A DNA stretch of 12,622 nt, taken from DAIRGB01 sp036794765 (GTDB lineage: Bacteria; Patescibacteriota; JAHJAL01). The DNA lies in assembly GCA_036794765.1 (NCBI GenBank), contig DAIRGB010000034.1, positions 1 to 12,622 on the forward strand, in the 5' to 3' direction. Below the pieces are notes generated by a model. It saw only the letters and a program-made list of their open reading frames with translations, was not told the DNA's origin and ran no database searches. Positions 7,509 through 12,622 of this stretch are shown one piece after another. A program made the position numbers and the translations under genes. Position 1 is the first letter of the stretch. Every line of letters begins with the position of its first letter.

Positions 7509-7537
7509 ATCATAGGACCAAAATGATTTATTGTCAA
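7509..7537 (-). promoter_or_regulatory. Near-consensus sigma-70-type promoter for pilins 6-8
   Basis: On the minus strand a perfect -35 TTGACA (7537-7532), a 17-bp spacer and -10 TATGAT (7514-7509) lie between pilins 5 and 6. Transcription would begin near 7502, leaving a leader of about 73 nt. The leader includes a small palindrome (TCTAG, 2 nt, CTAGA at 7444-7455) and the Shine-Dalgarno sequence of pilin 6. Confidence 0.75.
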
Positions 7538-7543
7538 AGGTCT

Positions 7544-7840
7544 TTATTTGATTATATCTATGACTGTGGTCTTGATAGCATAGGCAGCGAGGACGATTAC
7601 TAGGCCGATAACAGCAAAAGTTAATGTTTTTTGGGCTTTTTTGGAGGTTTCTTCGTTGCCCTGGGACATGATGTACTGAAAACCTCCTATTATGATAAAT
7701 ACTACAGCGACTAGACCGGCGACGGTGAGAAAATAGTTGACGAAGGTCCAACCTAAATCTTCGATGTTATTGAATTGAATTGGTGATTCCGGTTCGGGGA
7801 CTGATTCGGCGGCGAGGACGGGGGAGATTAAATTTAGCAT
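7544..7840 (-). CDS. TrbC/VirB2-like pilin 5
   Basis: 98 residues from the ATG at 7840. The open frame extends eight codons further to a TTG at 7864, but that start lies inside the heptamer repeat, so the ATG is preferred; pilins 3 and 4 likewise have short N-termini. The sequence begins MLNLISPVLAAES, a very short signal-like segment. Helix 1 is at about 31-52, the loop GGFQYIMSQGNEETSKKAQK at 52-71 and helix 2 at about 73-89 (FAVIGLVIVLAAYAI), ending IDIIK. The loop has SQGN in place of SGGN. No Shine-Dalgarno precedes the gene. A strong promoter for the following genes starts 7 bp past its stop codon. Confidence 0.8.
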   Translation of the reverse strand: MLNLISPVLAAESVPEPESPIQFNNIEDLGWTFVNYFLTVAGLVAVVFIIIGGFQYIMSQGNEETSKKAQKTLTFAVIGLVIVLAAYAIKTTVIDIIK

Positions 7841-7855
7841 GAAATGTAAATTAAT

Positions 7856-7879
7856 AATTAACAATTAATAATTAACAAT
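7856..7879. repeat. Heptamer (AATTAAY) tandem repeat before pilin 5
   Basis: Three full AATTAAC/T units plus AAT, identical over 24 bases to 8344-8367, lie 15 bp upstream of the ATG chosen for pilin 5. Confidence 0.65.
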
Positions 7880-8003
7880 AAGTATAAAGTAGCAAGGCTC
7901 AGTTTTTCTATTGGGGGTGGACTTGTCTCGGGACGGTAAAATTTTTGAAGAGAATTTGATACTTGATACTTGAAGCCTGGTATATTTTTTGAGTCAATTT
8001 TTT

Positions 8004-8336
8004 TTATTCTATTTTTAAAACTGCTTTGATGGAACGGACGATGACGGCGGCGGCGAGGACGATGACTAGGCCGATGACAGCGTTGGTGAGCGTTTTTTGT
8101 CCGGCTTTGGTTTTTTCGTCATTGCCGCCGGAAGTGAGATATTGATAACCGCCATAGACCAAAAAAGCGACACAAACAATGCCGGCGAAGCCATAGGCCC
8201 AGGAGAAAATGGTAAAAATCAGGTCGTAGATATTATCAAATTTGAGAGGATTTTCCGGAAGAAAACTTTCCAGTTTGCCTAAAATATCATCTTCGGCGAG
8301 AAGGGTTAGTTGGTGAAAAATTATTTGAGGGAACAT
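8004..8336 (-). CDS. TrbC/VirB2-like pilin 4
   Basis: 110 residues. A short hydrophobic N-terminus (MFPQIIFHQLTLLA, then EDD) is a minimal signal-like segment. Residues 15-35 are polar, helix 1 spans about 37-61, the loop YGGYQYLTSGGNDEKTKAGQ is at 61-80 and helix 2 about 83-103 (LTNAVIGLVIVLAAAVIV), ending in KAVLKIE. The G-G-Y and S-G-G-N-D/E features fit the paralogous set. An AT-only leader containing the heptamer repeat precedes the ATG, without Shine-Dalgarno. The next gene starts 163 bp downstream, the longest gap within the array, and no convincing terminator is visible in it. Confidence 0.82.
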   Translation of the reverse strand: MFPQIIFHQLTLLAEDDILGKLESFLPENPLKFDNIYDLIFTIFSWAYGFAGIVCVAFLVYGGYQYLTSGGNDEKTKAGQKTLTNAVIGLVIVLAAAVIVRSIKAVLKIE

Positions 8337-8343
8337 TTTTTTT

Positions 8344-8367
8344 AATTAACAATTAATAATTAACAAT
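8344..8367. repeat. Heptamer (AATTAAY) tandem repeat before pilin 4
   Basis: Plus-strand units AATTAAC, AATTAAT, AATTAAC and a partial AAT sit only 8 bp upstream of the pilin 4 ATG. The 24 bases are identical to 7856-7879. Confidence 0.65.
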
Positions 8368-8405
8368 TGGTAATAGCTGTTTGGTGTTTTTTTGAAATTT
8401 AATGG

Positions 8406-8753
8406 TCAGTTGTGGAGATCTTCGATGTTGATTCCGGTGAATTTGTCCAGAAAAGTAGCGACGATGATATATCCGGTGAGAGTGACTACAAAACCGATTA
8501 TGGCCCACAATAGACTACTTTTGGCTTTTTTGCTGGTTTCTTCGTTGCCGCCGGAATAGATGAGTTGAAGACCGCTGATGATGATAAATAATACGGCGAC
8601 GAGAGCACCCAAACCGATTAGATTGCCGGCTAGGTACAAAACAAAACCAAGTACATCTTCAAAAGTTGCTTCTTTGGCACAATGAGCAAATTTATAGCCA
8701 AAGAGAACTAAAGGTTCGCAGGCGGTAGCCAAATAGGTGAGTGAATTAAACAT
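8406..8753 (-). CDS. TrbC/VirB2-like pilin 3, with two N-terminal cysteines
   Basis: 115 residues. The N-terminus is short (MFNSLTYLATACEPL) with cysteines at 12 and 25, which could form a disulphide outside the membrane; no other pilin here has such a pair. Helix 1 lies at about 35-60, the loop SGLQLIYSGGNEETSKKAKS at 60-79 and helix 2 at about 81-101, followed by a 14-residue polar tail. The loop is nearly identical to that of pilins 5 and 6. It ends in TGA and has no Shine-Dalgarno sequence. Whether the N-terminus is a cleaved signal or just a short extracellular segment cannot be decided from sequence. Confidence 0.82.
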   Translation of the reverse strand: MFNSLTYLATACEPLVLFGYKFAHCAKEATFEDVLGFVLYLAGNLIGLGALVAVLFIIISGLQLIYSGGNEETSKKAKSSLLWAIIGFVVTLTGYIIVATFLDKFTGINIEDLHN

Positions 8754-8777
8754 TGTTTAATATTTTTTTATTTTGAG

Positions 8778-9140
8778 TTATTGTTGGTCAACTTTGAGCC
8801 AGACTTTGATAGTTTGGACAATCACTACTCCGGCGAGAGCGATAATAAAACCGATGATGGCGTTGGTGAGAGCTTTTTTGCCGGTTTGAACTTGTTGTTC
8901 GTTACCAGCCGAGCTGACCAAGATGTAGCCACCGTAAATAATGTAGCCGACGGCTAAAAATCCGGCAATAGACAGTAAAAAGGTGATGGCGTTGAGTAGA
9001 AATGGGGCAATCATGCCAAATAATGTCTCGTCGCCATCAAGCGGTTTGGTGTCAGTAAGGTTCGGGACGTATTCTTCGGCGCGGGCGAAGTTGGGGAATA
9101 GAAAGATGGTGGATAGAATTAAATATTTTAGTTTAGACAT
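8778..9140 (-). CDS. TrbC/VirB2-like pilin 2
   Basis: 120 residues with a clear signal peptide (K3, K5, hydrophobic core, PNFARA ending at residue 21). A short acidic segment precedes helix 1 (about 44-70), the loop GGYILVSSAGNEQQVQTGKK (70-89) and helix 2 (about 90-110, LTNAIIGFIIALAGVVIVQ), ending in KVWLKVDQQ. The AGNEQQ version of the loop is intermediate between pilin 1 and the SGGNEET group. The gene lies 29 bp after pilin 1 and 24 bp before pilin 3, as in an operon. The sequence upstream of its ATG is TATTATCTTTTACTTAAATC, with no Shine-Dalgarno. It presumably inserts in the cytoplasmic membrane and could assemble into a pilus-like fibre. Confidence 0.82.
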   Translation of the reverse strand: MSKLKYLILSTIFLFPNFARAEEYVPNLTDTKPLDGDETLFGMIAPFLLNAITFLLSIAGFLAVGYIIYGGYILVSSAGNEQQVQTGKKALTNAIIGFIIALAGVVIVQTIKVWLKVDQQ

Positions 9141-9169
9141 GATTTAAGTAAAAGATAATAAGACGTAAA

Positions 9170-9721
9170 TTAGGTGAATGCTCCTGGATTTCCACCGGGG
9201 ACAACAGTGCCGTCTTCAAGTGGGTTACCGGTGCCTTCGTTAGTTCCTGAGTAATTATTTGGTTGAGTGGTTTGGCTGCTGGTACTAGGTTCCGGTTTGG
9301 GATTGTTGATGATTTGAGGGGAAATGATGCGAAGGACGGTGTAGGCAAGGACCAATAGGGCGAGACTGACGAGGGCGGAGATGATGGTATTTTTTCCTTT
9401 GTTGATCATCTCCGGATTTCCGGAGGAAATAATCATGGTGTAGCCGCCATATACTATCATGATAATAGAGATGCCGGTAATAAGCCAGATGGCAAAAATG
9501 TAAAAATCTTTGACGTATTCACTGAGGCTGGAATATTTATTGTCGCTGGAGGTAGGTAATTGGGCGCGCACTTCGACCGGCTTATCGGCGGCGATTATCG
9601 TGAGGGGAGAAAGTAAATTGTTGTTGGTTTGGGCGTGGGATGGTTGTGGGTATATTACCATGATTCCTATCAAAAGCAGGAAAGAAAAAAGCAAGCGATT
9701 GATTGTATTATTTTTATCCAT
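9170..9721 (-). CDS. TrbC/VirB2-like pilin 1, with long C-terminal tail
   Basis: 183 residues. A standard signal peptide (hydrophobic 10-24, then QPSHA ending at residue 30) precedes about 40 polar residues, then two membrane helices (about 72-95 and 113-133) around the loop YGGYTMIISSGNPEMINKGK (91-110). That helix-loop-helix with a lysine-bearing loop is the TrbC/VirB2 pilin plan shared with the next seven genes. This copy is the most divergent: SSGNPEM replaces SGGNEET, and a 45-residue tail rich in Pro, Ser, Thr, Asn and Gly follows the second helix, which the others lack. Its ATG overlaps the stop of the solute-binding protein gene, so the two are probably made together. It may be a specialised subunit, for instance at a tip or base; that is inference. 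Confidence 0.78.
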   Translation of the reverse strand: MDKNNTINRLLFSFLLLIGIMVIYPQPSHAQTNNNLLSPLTIIAADKPVEVRAQLPTSSDNKYSSLSEYVKDFYIFAIWLITGISIIMIVYGGYTMIISSGNPEMINKGKNTIISALVSLALLVLAYTVLRIISPQIINNPKPEPSTSSQTTQPNNYSGTNEGTGNPLEDGTVVPGGNPGAFT

Positions 9722-11085
9722 TATTGAGTTTTTGCTTTGATCATAAGGTCGGTGATATCATTTTGGGCTTTATTGAGAGCTTGTTCGGAATCGACATTGT
9801 TGGTTGAAACATCGGTGATCATTTGATTGAAAATATTGTCAACTTTATTGCCGTCAATTTTGTAGAAAGATTTTGCGTAAAAAGATTGCTGATCAAAAAC
9901 GTCACTTGATTGTTTGGCGTTGTCGCGCAGAGAGGTTGGTTTGTTGGTTCTTTGATTGTAATAGCCATTTTCGGCTACAAACTTGATAAAGTCCCAAGCC
10001 CAGGCGGCGTTTTTACTTTGGCGACTAACGCTTTCTCCCCAATAATTGGCATAGGAAATTGGATCGTCGGTATCGTAGATTTGAGGAAGACGGGCAACTT
10101 TGAATTCGACGGAGGGGTCTTTGAATTTTTCGATGACTGGTTCCTGGTAAGAATAATTGATAGTCATGGCGGAATATCCTTTTTCGAAAGCCTCCAGTGA
10201 TCCCATCATGGACTGATTCCAACAGAAGTTTTCACTGATAGGATCGGCGAAGCTGGTATAAAAGTTGAGTGATTTGAGTCCCGGGTAAAATGTATCTCCG
10301 GTTGGGGTACGGGTGGGGAGGGCGAAACTGGCGGAAGAATTGTCGGGTGAAGTCATATTGGTGCCGTTTTGAATCATCATCGCGTAGAGGATGTCAGAGG
10401 CCCGATTGATATTGTTGGCCGTTCCCAAAGTGACGCCGGAAGACAGGATATTGCCGGAGGAGATTTTGCTTAATTTGCGACTGTATTCGGTAAGTTGGGT
10501 CCAAGTACTGGGAGGAGAATAGTATTCATTTTTTTCCAGAATTTTTTTGTTGTAATAAAGAGCTAGGGTGTCCACCGAGAAAGGAATGGCGTAGATATTG
10601 TCATTGGCGATAAAGTCAGAAGCGGCAACGTCCACAAACATATCTTTGTATTGTTTAATATCCATGATTTCGTCGGGAATCGGTTCGATCAGGGCATTGT
10701 GTTTGGGAACCCAATCGTTGTGGATTTGAAAAATATCCGGACCTTGATTGGCGGCCAGGGCTTGAACAAGGGTATTTTCGTAGTTATCATAATTCATTTT
10801 TTTGTACTCAAAAGTGACTTTGGTTTTAGATATTTGATAATATTTTTGTTTGTAGGATTCGAATAGTGGTTCCATGGTGTCGCTGTCGTCAAAGAGACGC
10901 CAGACGGTAAGGGTGATATCGGATGGACAGGGTTGACCTTTTTCGACGCCGGGACAGAGTGTTTCTTGTGGGCAGGGTGTTTTTCCGCAGCCGGTGCCGC
11001 AGTTTTGTTGTTGGCCGGTGGAAGTTAGAAAAATAATGAAAGAAAAAAGTAGAACTTTGGCGAAATGGGAAAGTTTGGTGGACAT
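9721..11085 (-). CDS. Secreted family 1 extracellular solute-binding protein
   Basis: This 454-residue protein looks like a family 1 (MalE-type) solute-binding protein, the ligand-capturing part of ABC sugar importers acting outside the cytoplasmic membrane. Residues 8-22 form a hydrophobic signal or anchor segment. A Cys/Pro/Gly-rich linker follows with cysteines at 29, 33, 38, 44 and 53. The fold then starts with ITLTVWRLFDDSD (57-69), and continues with GPDIFQIHNDWVP (115-127), YAIPFSVDTLALYYNK (165-180) and, near the C-terminus, AAWAWDFIKFVAENGYY. There is no canonical lipobox before C29, so a lipoprotein is not supported; a transmembrane anchor or cleavage near residue 24 is possible. 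No permease or ATPase gene adjoins it. Instead its stop overlaps the start of the first pilin gene in TAATG, indicating translational coupling. The ATG has no Shine-Dalgarno sequence. Ligand and partner are unknown. Confidence 0.85.
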   Translation of the reverse strand: MSTKLSHFAKVLLFSFIIFLTSTGQQQNCGTGCGKTPCPQETLCPGVEKGQPCPSDITLTVWRLFDDSDTMEPLFESYKQKYYQISKTKVTFEYKKMNYDNYENTLVQALAANQGPDIFQIHNDWVPKHNALIEPIPDEIMDIKQYKDMFVDVAASDFIANDNIYAIPFSVDTLALYYNKKILEKNEYYSPPSTWTQLTEYSRKLSKISSGNILSSGVTLGTANNINRASDILYAMMIQNGTNMTSPDNSSASFALPTRTPTGDTFYPGLKSLNFYTSFADPISENFCWNQSMMGSLEAFEKGYSAMTINYSYQEPVIEKFKDPSVEFKVARLPQIYDTDDPISYANYWGESVSRQSKNAAWAWDFIKFVAENGYYNQRTNKPTSLRDNAKQSSDVFDQQSFYAKSFYKIDGNKVDNIFNQMITDVSTNNVDSEQALNKAQNDITDLMIKAKTQ

Positions 11086-11098
11086 TGTTTTGTTTTTA

Positions 11099-11189
11099 AT
11101 TGAGAATTAAAAAAACTTAGCAAACTTATCAAACATAATAAACGCTTTGAAACACTTATAAACACTTACAAACTCTTATAAACTTATTA
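11099..11189. repeat. Phased 9-10-bp repeat array upstream of the solute-binding protein gene
   Basis: After two heptamer units (11099-11112), eight copies of a degenerate unit ending in AAC or AAAC follow. The terminal C falls at 11116, 11125, 11134, 11143, 11153, 11163, 11173 and 11183, giving spacings of 9, 9, 9, 10, 10, 10 and 10 bp. Read on the minus strand the unit is close to GTTTATAAGT. The window's first 16 bases carry the same unit in the opposite orientation. The array fills most of the galU to solute-binding-protein spacer. Confidence 0.7.
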
Positions 11190-11191
11190 TA
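11186..11191 (-). promoter_or_regulatory. Possible -10 box for the solute-binding protein/pilin operon
   Basis: TATAAT reads on the minus strand about 100 nt upstream of the ATG at 11085, at the upstream end of the phased repeat array. No clear -35 hexamer is present at 17 or 18 bp. If it is used, the leader RNA would consist almost wholly of the repeat array. Confidence 0.3.
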
Positions 11192-11250
11192 CTGACTCAA
11201 TTTTTTAAAAAGATATCGATGTTTTTAGTTGATTTATCGGCTAGTAGGAT

Positions 11251-12153
11251 TTATATTTTCAATGTTTTCAGATATTTTTTAAATTCGGGGCCGATTTCGG
11301 GGTGGGTGAGGGCAAATTCGGTGACGGTTTTTAGATATTCCAATTTGTTGCCACAGTCGTAGTATATGGCTTTGGTAAGTTCCAGGGCGTAGCAGGTTTT
11401 TTTTCTTTCAAGTAAAACATTGATAGCGTCAATATAGTTTAATTCACGGGGGGTGTTTTCCTGTTCGAGGCGATACATAGCTTCTTCGATAGCGTTGAAA
11501 TAATCTGGTTCAAATAAGTAACCGCTGATTACCGCGTAATCGGATTTGATGCGATTGGGGCCAGGTTTTTCAATGATTTGATTTATTTTTAATAAATGTG
11601 AGTTGATTTTTTTGCCGATGGCGTAGCCGTAGCGGGAATAATCTTCTGGTTTATTTTTTCGCAGAGAGCCGAGAATACAAGAAGCAGGATTTGATTGGTA
11701 AGTGGAGATGAGCTGTTGGCAGCGGCCGGGTTTGGCGACCATAATATCGTCCGCCCAAAGGACCAAAAATGGTTCGTTGCCGATCACTTTGCGAGCGTTC
11801 CAGATCGGGGTGGCATTGCCGAGAGGCCCTTTTTGACGGATATAATAAAAGTTGGCCAGGTTGGCGATGTGCCTGATTTCTTCTAGTTCGTTTAGTTTGT
11901 TGGCTTCTTCCAGGCGTTTTTCCAACTCAAATGGATAATCAAAATGATCTTCAATGGTACGTTTTTGCCACCCAGTGACGATAACTATGTCAGTTATGCC
12001 GGCGGCGACCGCCTCTTCAACAACGTATTGAATGATCGGTTTGTCAACGATAGGCATCATTTCTTTGGGGCTGGCTTTGGTGGCGGGTAGAAAGCGAGTG
12101 CCGTAGCCGGCGGCGGGGATTATTGCTTTAGTTATTTTATGTTTTTTGATCAT
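11251..12153 (-). CDS. galU: UTP--glucose-1-phosphate uridylyltransferase
   Basis: This 300-residue protein should make UDP-glucose from UTP and glucose 1-phosphate in the cytoplasm, feeding glycolipid or exopolysaccharide synthesis. The N-terminal nucleotide-binding signature GYGTRFLPATKASPKEM lies at residues 16-32, followed by PIVDKPIIQYVVEEA. A QKGPLGNATPIWNA segment is at 107-120, the metal-binding acidic pair D135-D136 is in VLWADD, IIEKPGP is at 193-199, and the end motif DCGNKLEYLKT is at 266-276. Length and motif order fit bacterial GalU. Two motifs differ from the proteobacterial form: GNAT where GLGHA is usual, and WADD in place of LGDD. The ATG at 12153 is the natural start, since MIKKHKITKAIIPAAG is the typical N-terminus, but no Shine-Dalgarno precedes it. 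It is probably transcribed independently of the pilus genes. A related nucleotidyltransferase with another sugar specificity is possible but less likely. Confidence 0.93.
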   Translation of the reverse strand: MIKKHKITKAIIPAAGYGTRFLPATKASPKEMMPIVDKPIIQYVVEEAVAAGITDIVIVTGWQKRTIEDHFDYPFELEKRLEEANKLNELEEIRHIANLANFYYIRQKGPLGNATPIWNARKVIGNEPFLVLWADDIMVAKPGRCQQLISTYQSNPASCILGSLRKNKPEDYSRYGYAIGKKINSHLLKINQIIEKPGPNRIKSDYAVISGYLFEPDYFNAIEEAMYRLEQENTPRELNYIDAINVLLERKKTCYALELTKAIYYDCGNKLEYLKTVTEFALTHPEIGPEFKKYLKTLKI

Positions 12154-12175
12154 AGTAGTATTTGCTGGGTTGCGT

Positions 12176-12286
12176 ATTTGAAAAAATATTTTGCATATTT
12201 TTTATTTTTTTAAATCGCTACTTTTTGACAAGATTAATAAAACGCTTAGTAAAAAAATAAAAATTATACAAAATATTTTTTCAAAT
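12176..12286. repeat. Inverted repeat with 18-bp perfect arms upstream of galU
   Basis: The arm at 12176-12193 (ATTTGAAAAAATATTTTG) is the exact reverse complement of 12269-12286; 75 bp separate them. Pairing can be extended inward by three more base pairs after one mismatch. The arms are low-complexity AT-rich sequence, so chance or slippage cannot be excluded. Confidence 0.5.
12263..12268 (-). promoter_or_regulatory. Possible -10 box for galU
   Basis: A perfect TATAAT reads on the minus strand about 110 nt before the galU start. No convincing -35 box sits at 16-18 bp upstream (TTTACA is at 21 bp). In DNA this AT-rich such a hexamer is expected by chance, so support is weak. Confidence 0.25.
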
Positions 12287-12304
12287 TTCTGTAAATTAAA
12301 TGGT

Positions 12305-12339
12305 TATTGAAAATTGAAAATTAGAAATTAATAATTGTA
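12305..12339. repeat. Heptamer (AATTRAN-type) short tandem repeat
   Basis: Five consecutive 7-bp units can be read on the plus strand: TATTGAA, AATTGAA, AATTAGA, AATTAAT, AATTGTA. The same degenerate heptamer recurs near 741, 7856, 8344 and 11099, always in intergenic DNA. Confidence 0.6.
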
Positions 12340-12399
12340 TTTGGGGTTTATTGTAAATTTTTTTGATCTGGAAGTAAATTGTTTTATTACACAAAAATA

Positions 12400-12420
12400 A
12401 CTAATATTGGGGATATTAGT
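12400..12420 (-). terminator. Weak candidate intrinsic terminator after the Hsp20 gene
   Basis: An 8-bp perfect stem (ACTAATAT / ATATTAGT) with a 5-nt CCCCA loop on the minus strand is followed by TATTTTTG. It starts about 50 nt past the Hsp20 stop codon. The stem is AT-rich, so it may be weak. Confidence 0.4.
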
Positions 12421-12470
12421 ATTTGATGGTTAAAAATTATGAAAGTGGGCTAAGGGTGCTCACAATTTAT

Positions 12471-12622
12471 TTATAATGTTTTTATCTTGAGGGTTTTGGT
12501 CTGGGCGGATTTGGTTTTGGGAACGCAGATGGTGAGCATGCCGTCTTTGAAGGTGGCGGCGGCTTTTTCGGAATCAACTTGAGTGGGAAAATCAATTTTG
12601 CGCGAAAATGAGCCCCAGTAGC
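12471..12622 (-). CDS. Hsp20/alpha-crystallin small heat shock protein, C-terminal part
   Basis: Only the last 49 codons are in the window; the gene enters from the right edge. The readable end begins YWGSFSRKIDFPTQVD, continues with an AATFKDGMLTICVPK segment and ends in a Lys/Thr-rich tail before TAA. This matches the end of an alpha-crystallin domain: the GSF-R-I-P strand, the ATFKDGMLTI strand that bears the conserved G-x-L, and a short C-terminal extension. Members are ATP-independent holdase chaperones forming cytoplasmic oligomers. The usual C-terminal I-x-I/V motif may be represented by the K-I-K segment near the end but is not clear. It has no evident functional link to the downstream galU or pilin genes and is separated from them by an AT-rich spacer with a possible terminator. 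The frame and family call are clear; the start and full length are unseen. Confidence 0.85.
   Translation of the reverse strand, partial: YWGSFSRKIDFPTQVDSEKAAATFKDGMLTICVPKTKSAQTKTLKIKTL

Larger units (their letters stand above)
12154..12470. other. AT-rich spacer between hsp20 and galU, no gene seen
   Basis: This 317-bp stretch holds no credible ORF or RNA gene. It contains the weak hairpin at 12400-12420, a heptamer repeat at 12305-12339, a possible -10 box (TATAAT on the minus strand, 12263-12268) and an 18-bp perfect inverted repeat with arms at 12176-12193 and 12269-12286. Upstream of the galU ATG there is no Shine-Dalgarno sequence. Confidence 0.7.

Noticed and set aside
7362..7751. 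A 129-codon open frame on the minus strand
   Set aside because: It overlaps pilins 5 and 6 in another frame and yields an Arg/Ser/His-rich product typical of a shadow frame.
7880..8003. Possible promoter or small RNA in the long gap between pilins 4 and 5, including a GATACTTGATACTT direct repeat
   Set aside because: No well spaced -35/-10 pair, stable stem or ORF could be found; the direct repeat is too short to interpret.
10651..10866. A 71-codon plus-strand open frame
   Set aside because: It is antisense to well conserved motifs of the solute-binding protein.
11192..11250. Possible terminator after galU
   Set aside because: Only a 4-bp pairing (CGAT/ATCG) precedes the T run on the minus strand, which is too weak to call.
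1..12622. CRISPR array, rRNA or tRNA genes, transposase
   Set aside because: No regularly spaced identical repeats with unique spacers, no RNA gene signature and no transposase motif were seen on either strand.

Overview
All genes in this window are read from the minus strand, so the biological order runs from high to low coordinates. The organism is most likely a member of the Candidate Phyla Radiation (Patescibacteria). The grounds are the combination of many small TrbC/VirB2-like pilin genes, long multi-spanning VirB6/TrbL-like proteins and a PrgI-family protein, together with AT-rich spacers and mostly leaderless or SD-poor gene starts. This assignment rests on protein family and gene order by eye, not on a search. 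Stops are TAA and TGA with no internal in-frame TGA in any called gene, so the standard bacterial code fits.

Layout in transcription order: (1) the C-terminal 49 residues of an Hsp20 small heat shock protein at the right edge (12622-12471). (2) A 317-bp AT-rich spacer holding a weak terminator, a heptamer repeat and a long inverted repeat. (3) galU (12153-11251). (4) A 165-bp spacer containing a helically phased ~10-bp repeat array. (5) A secreted family 1 solute-binding protein (11085-9721) whose stop codon overlaps the start of the first pilin gene (TAATG). (6) Eight consecutive TrbC/VirB2-like pilin genes (9721-6289), closed by an intrinsic terminator at about 6268-6234. Inside this array a near-consensus promoter (TTGACA-N17-TATGAT) lies before the last three genes; the first two of those are also the only genes with clear Shine-Dalgarno sequences. 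(7) A 364-bp spacer with a perfect 35-bp inverted repeat and a second strong promoter (TTGACA-N18-TACAAT) with a 12-bp palindrome in its spacer. (8) Three large genes (5924-780): a 783-aa VirB6/TrbL-like membrane protein, a 330-aa paralogue of its membrane domain, and a 585-aa protein in the same frame as the 330-aa gene and separated from it by one TAA codon. (9) A PrgI-family protein (731-21). The next gene, often a VirB4-type ATPase in such loci, would lie beyond the left edge and is not seen.

Together the genes look like the membrane and pilus part of a conjugation/type IV secretion-like machine: signal-peptide pilins, a VirB6-like inner-membrane channel in one full-length and one split copy, and PrgI. 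No relaxase, coupling protein, VirB8/9/10 or ATPase is seen in the window. The unusual points are the eight-fold pilin expansion with apparently graded expression signals, translational coupling of a solute-binding protein to the tailed pilin, the split VirB6-like paralogue, and several repeat or palindrome structures between genes whose role is unknown.
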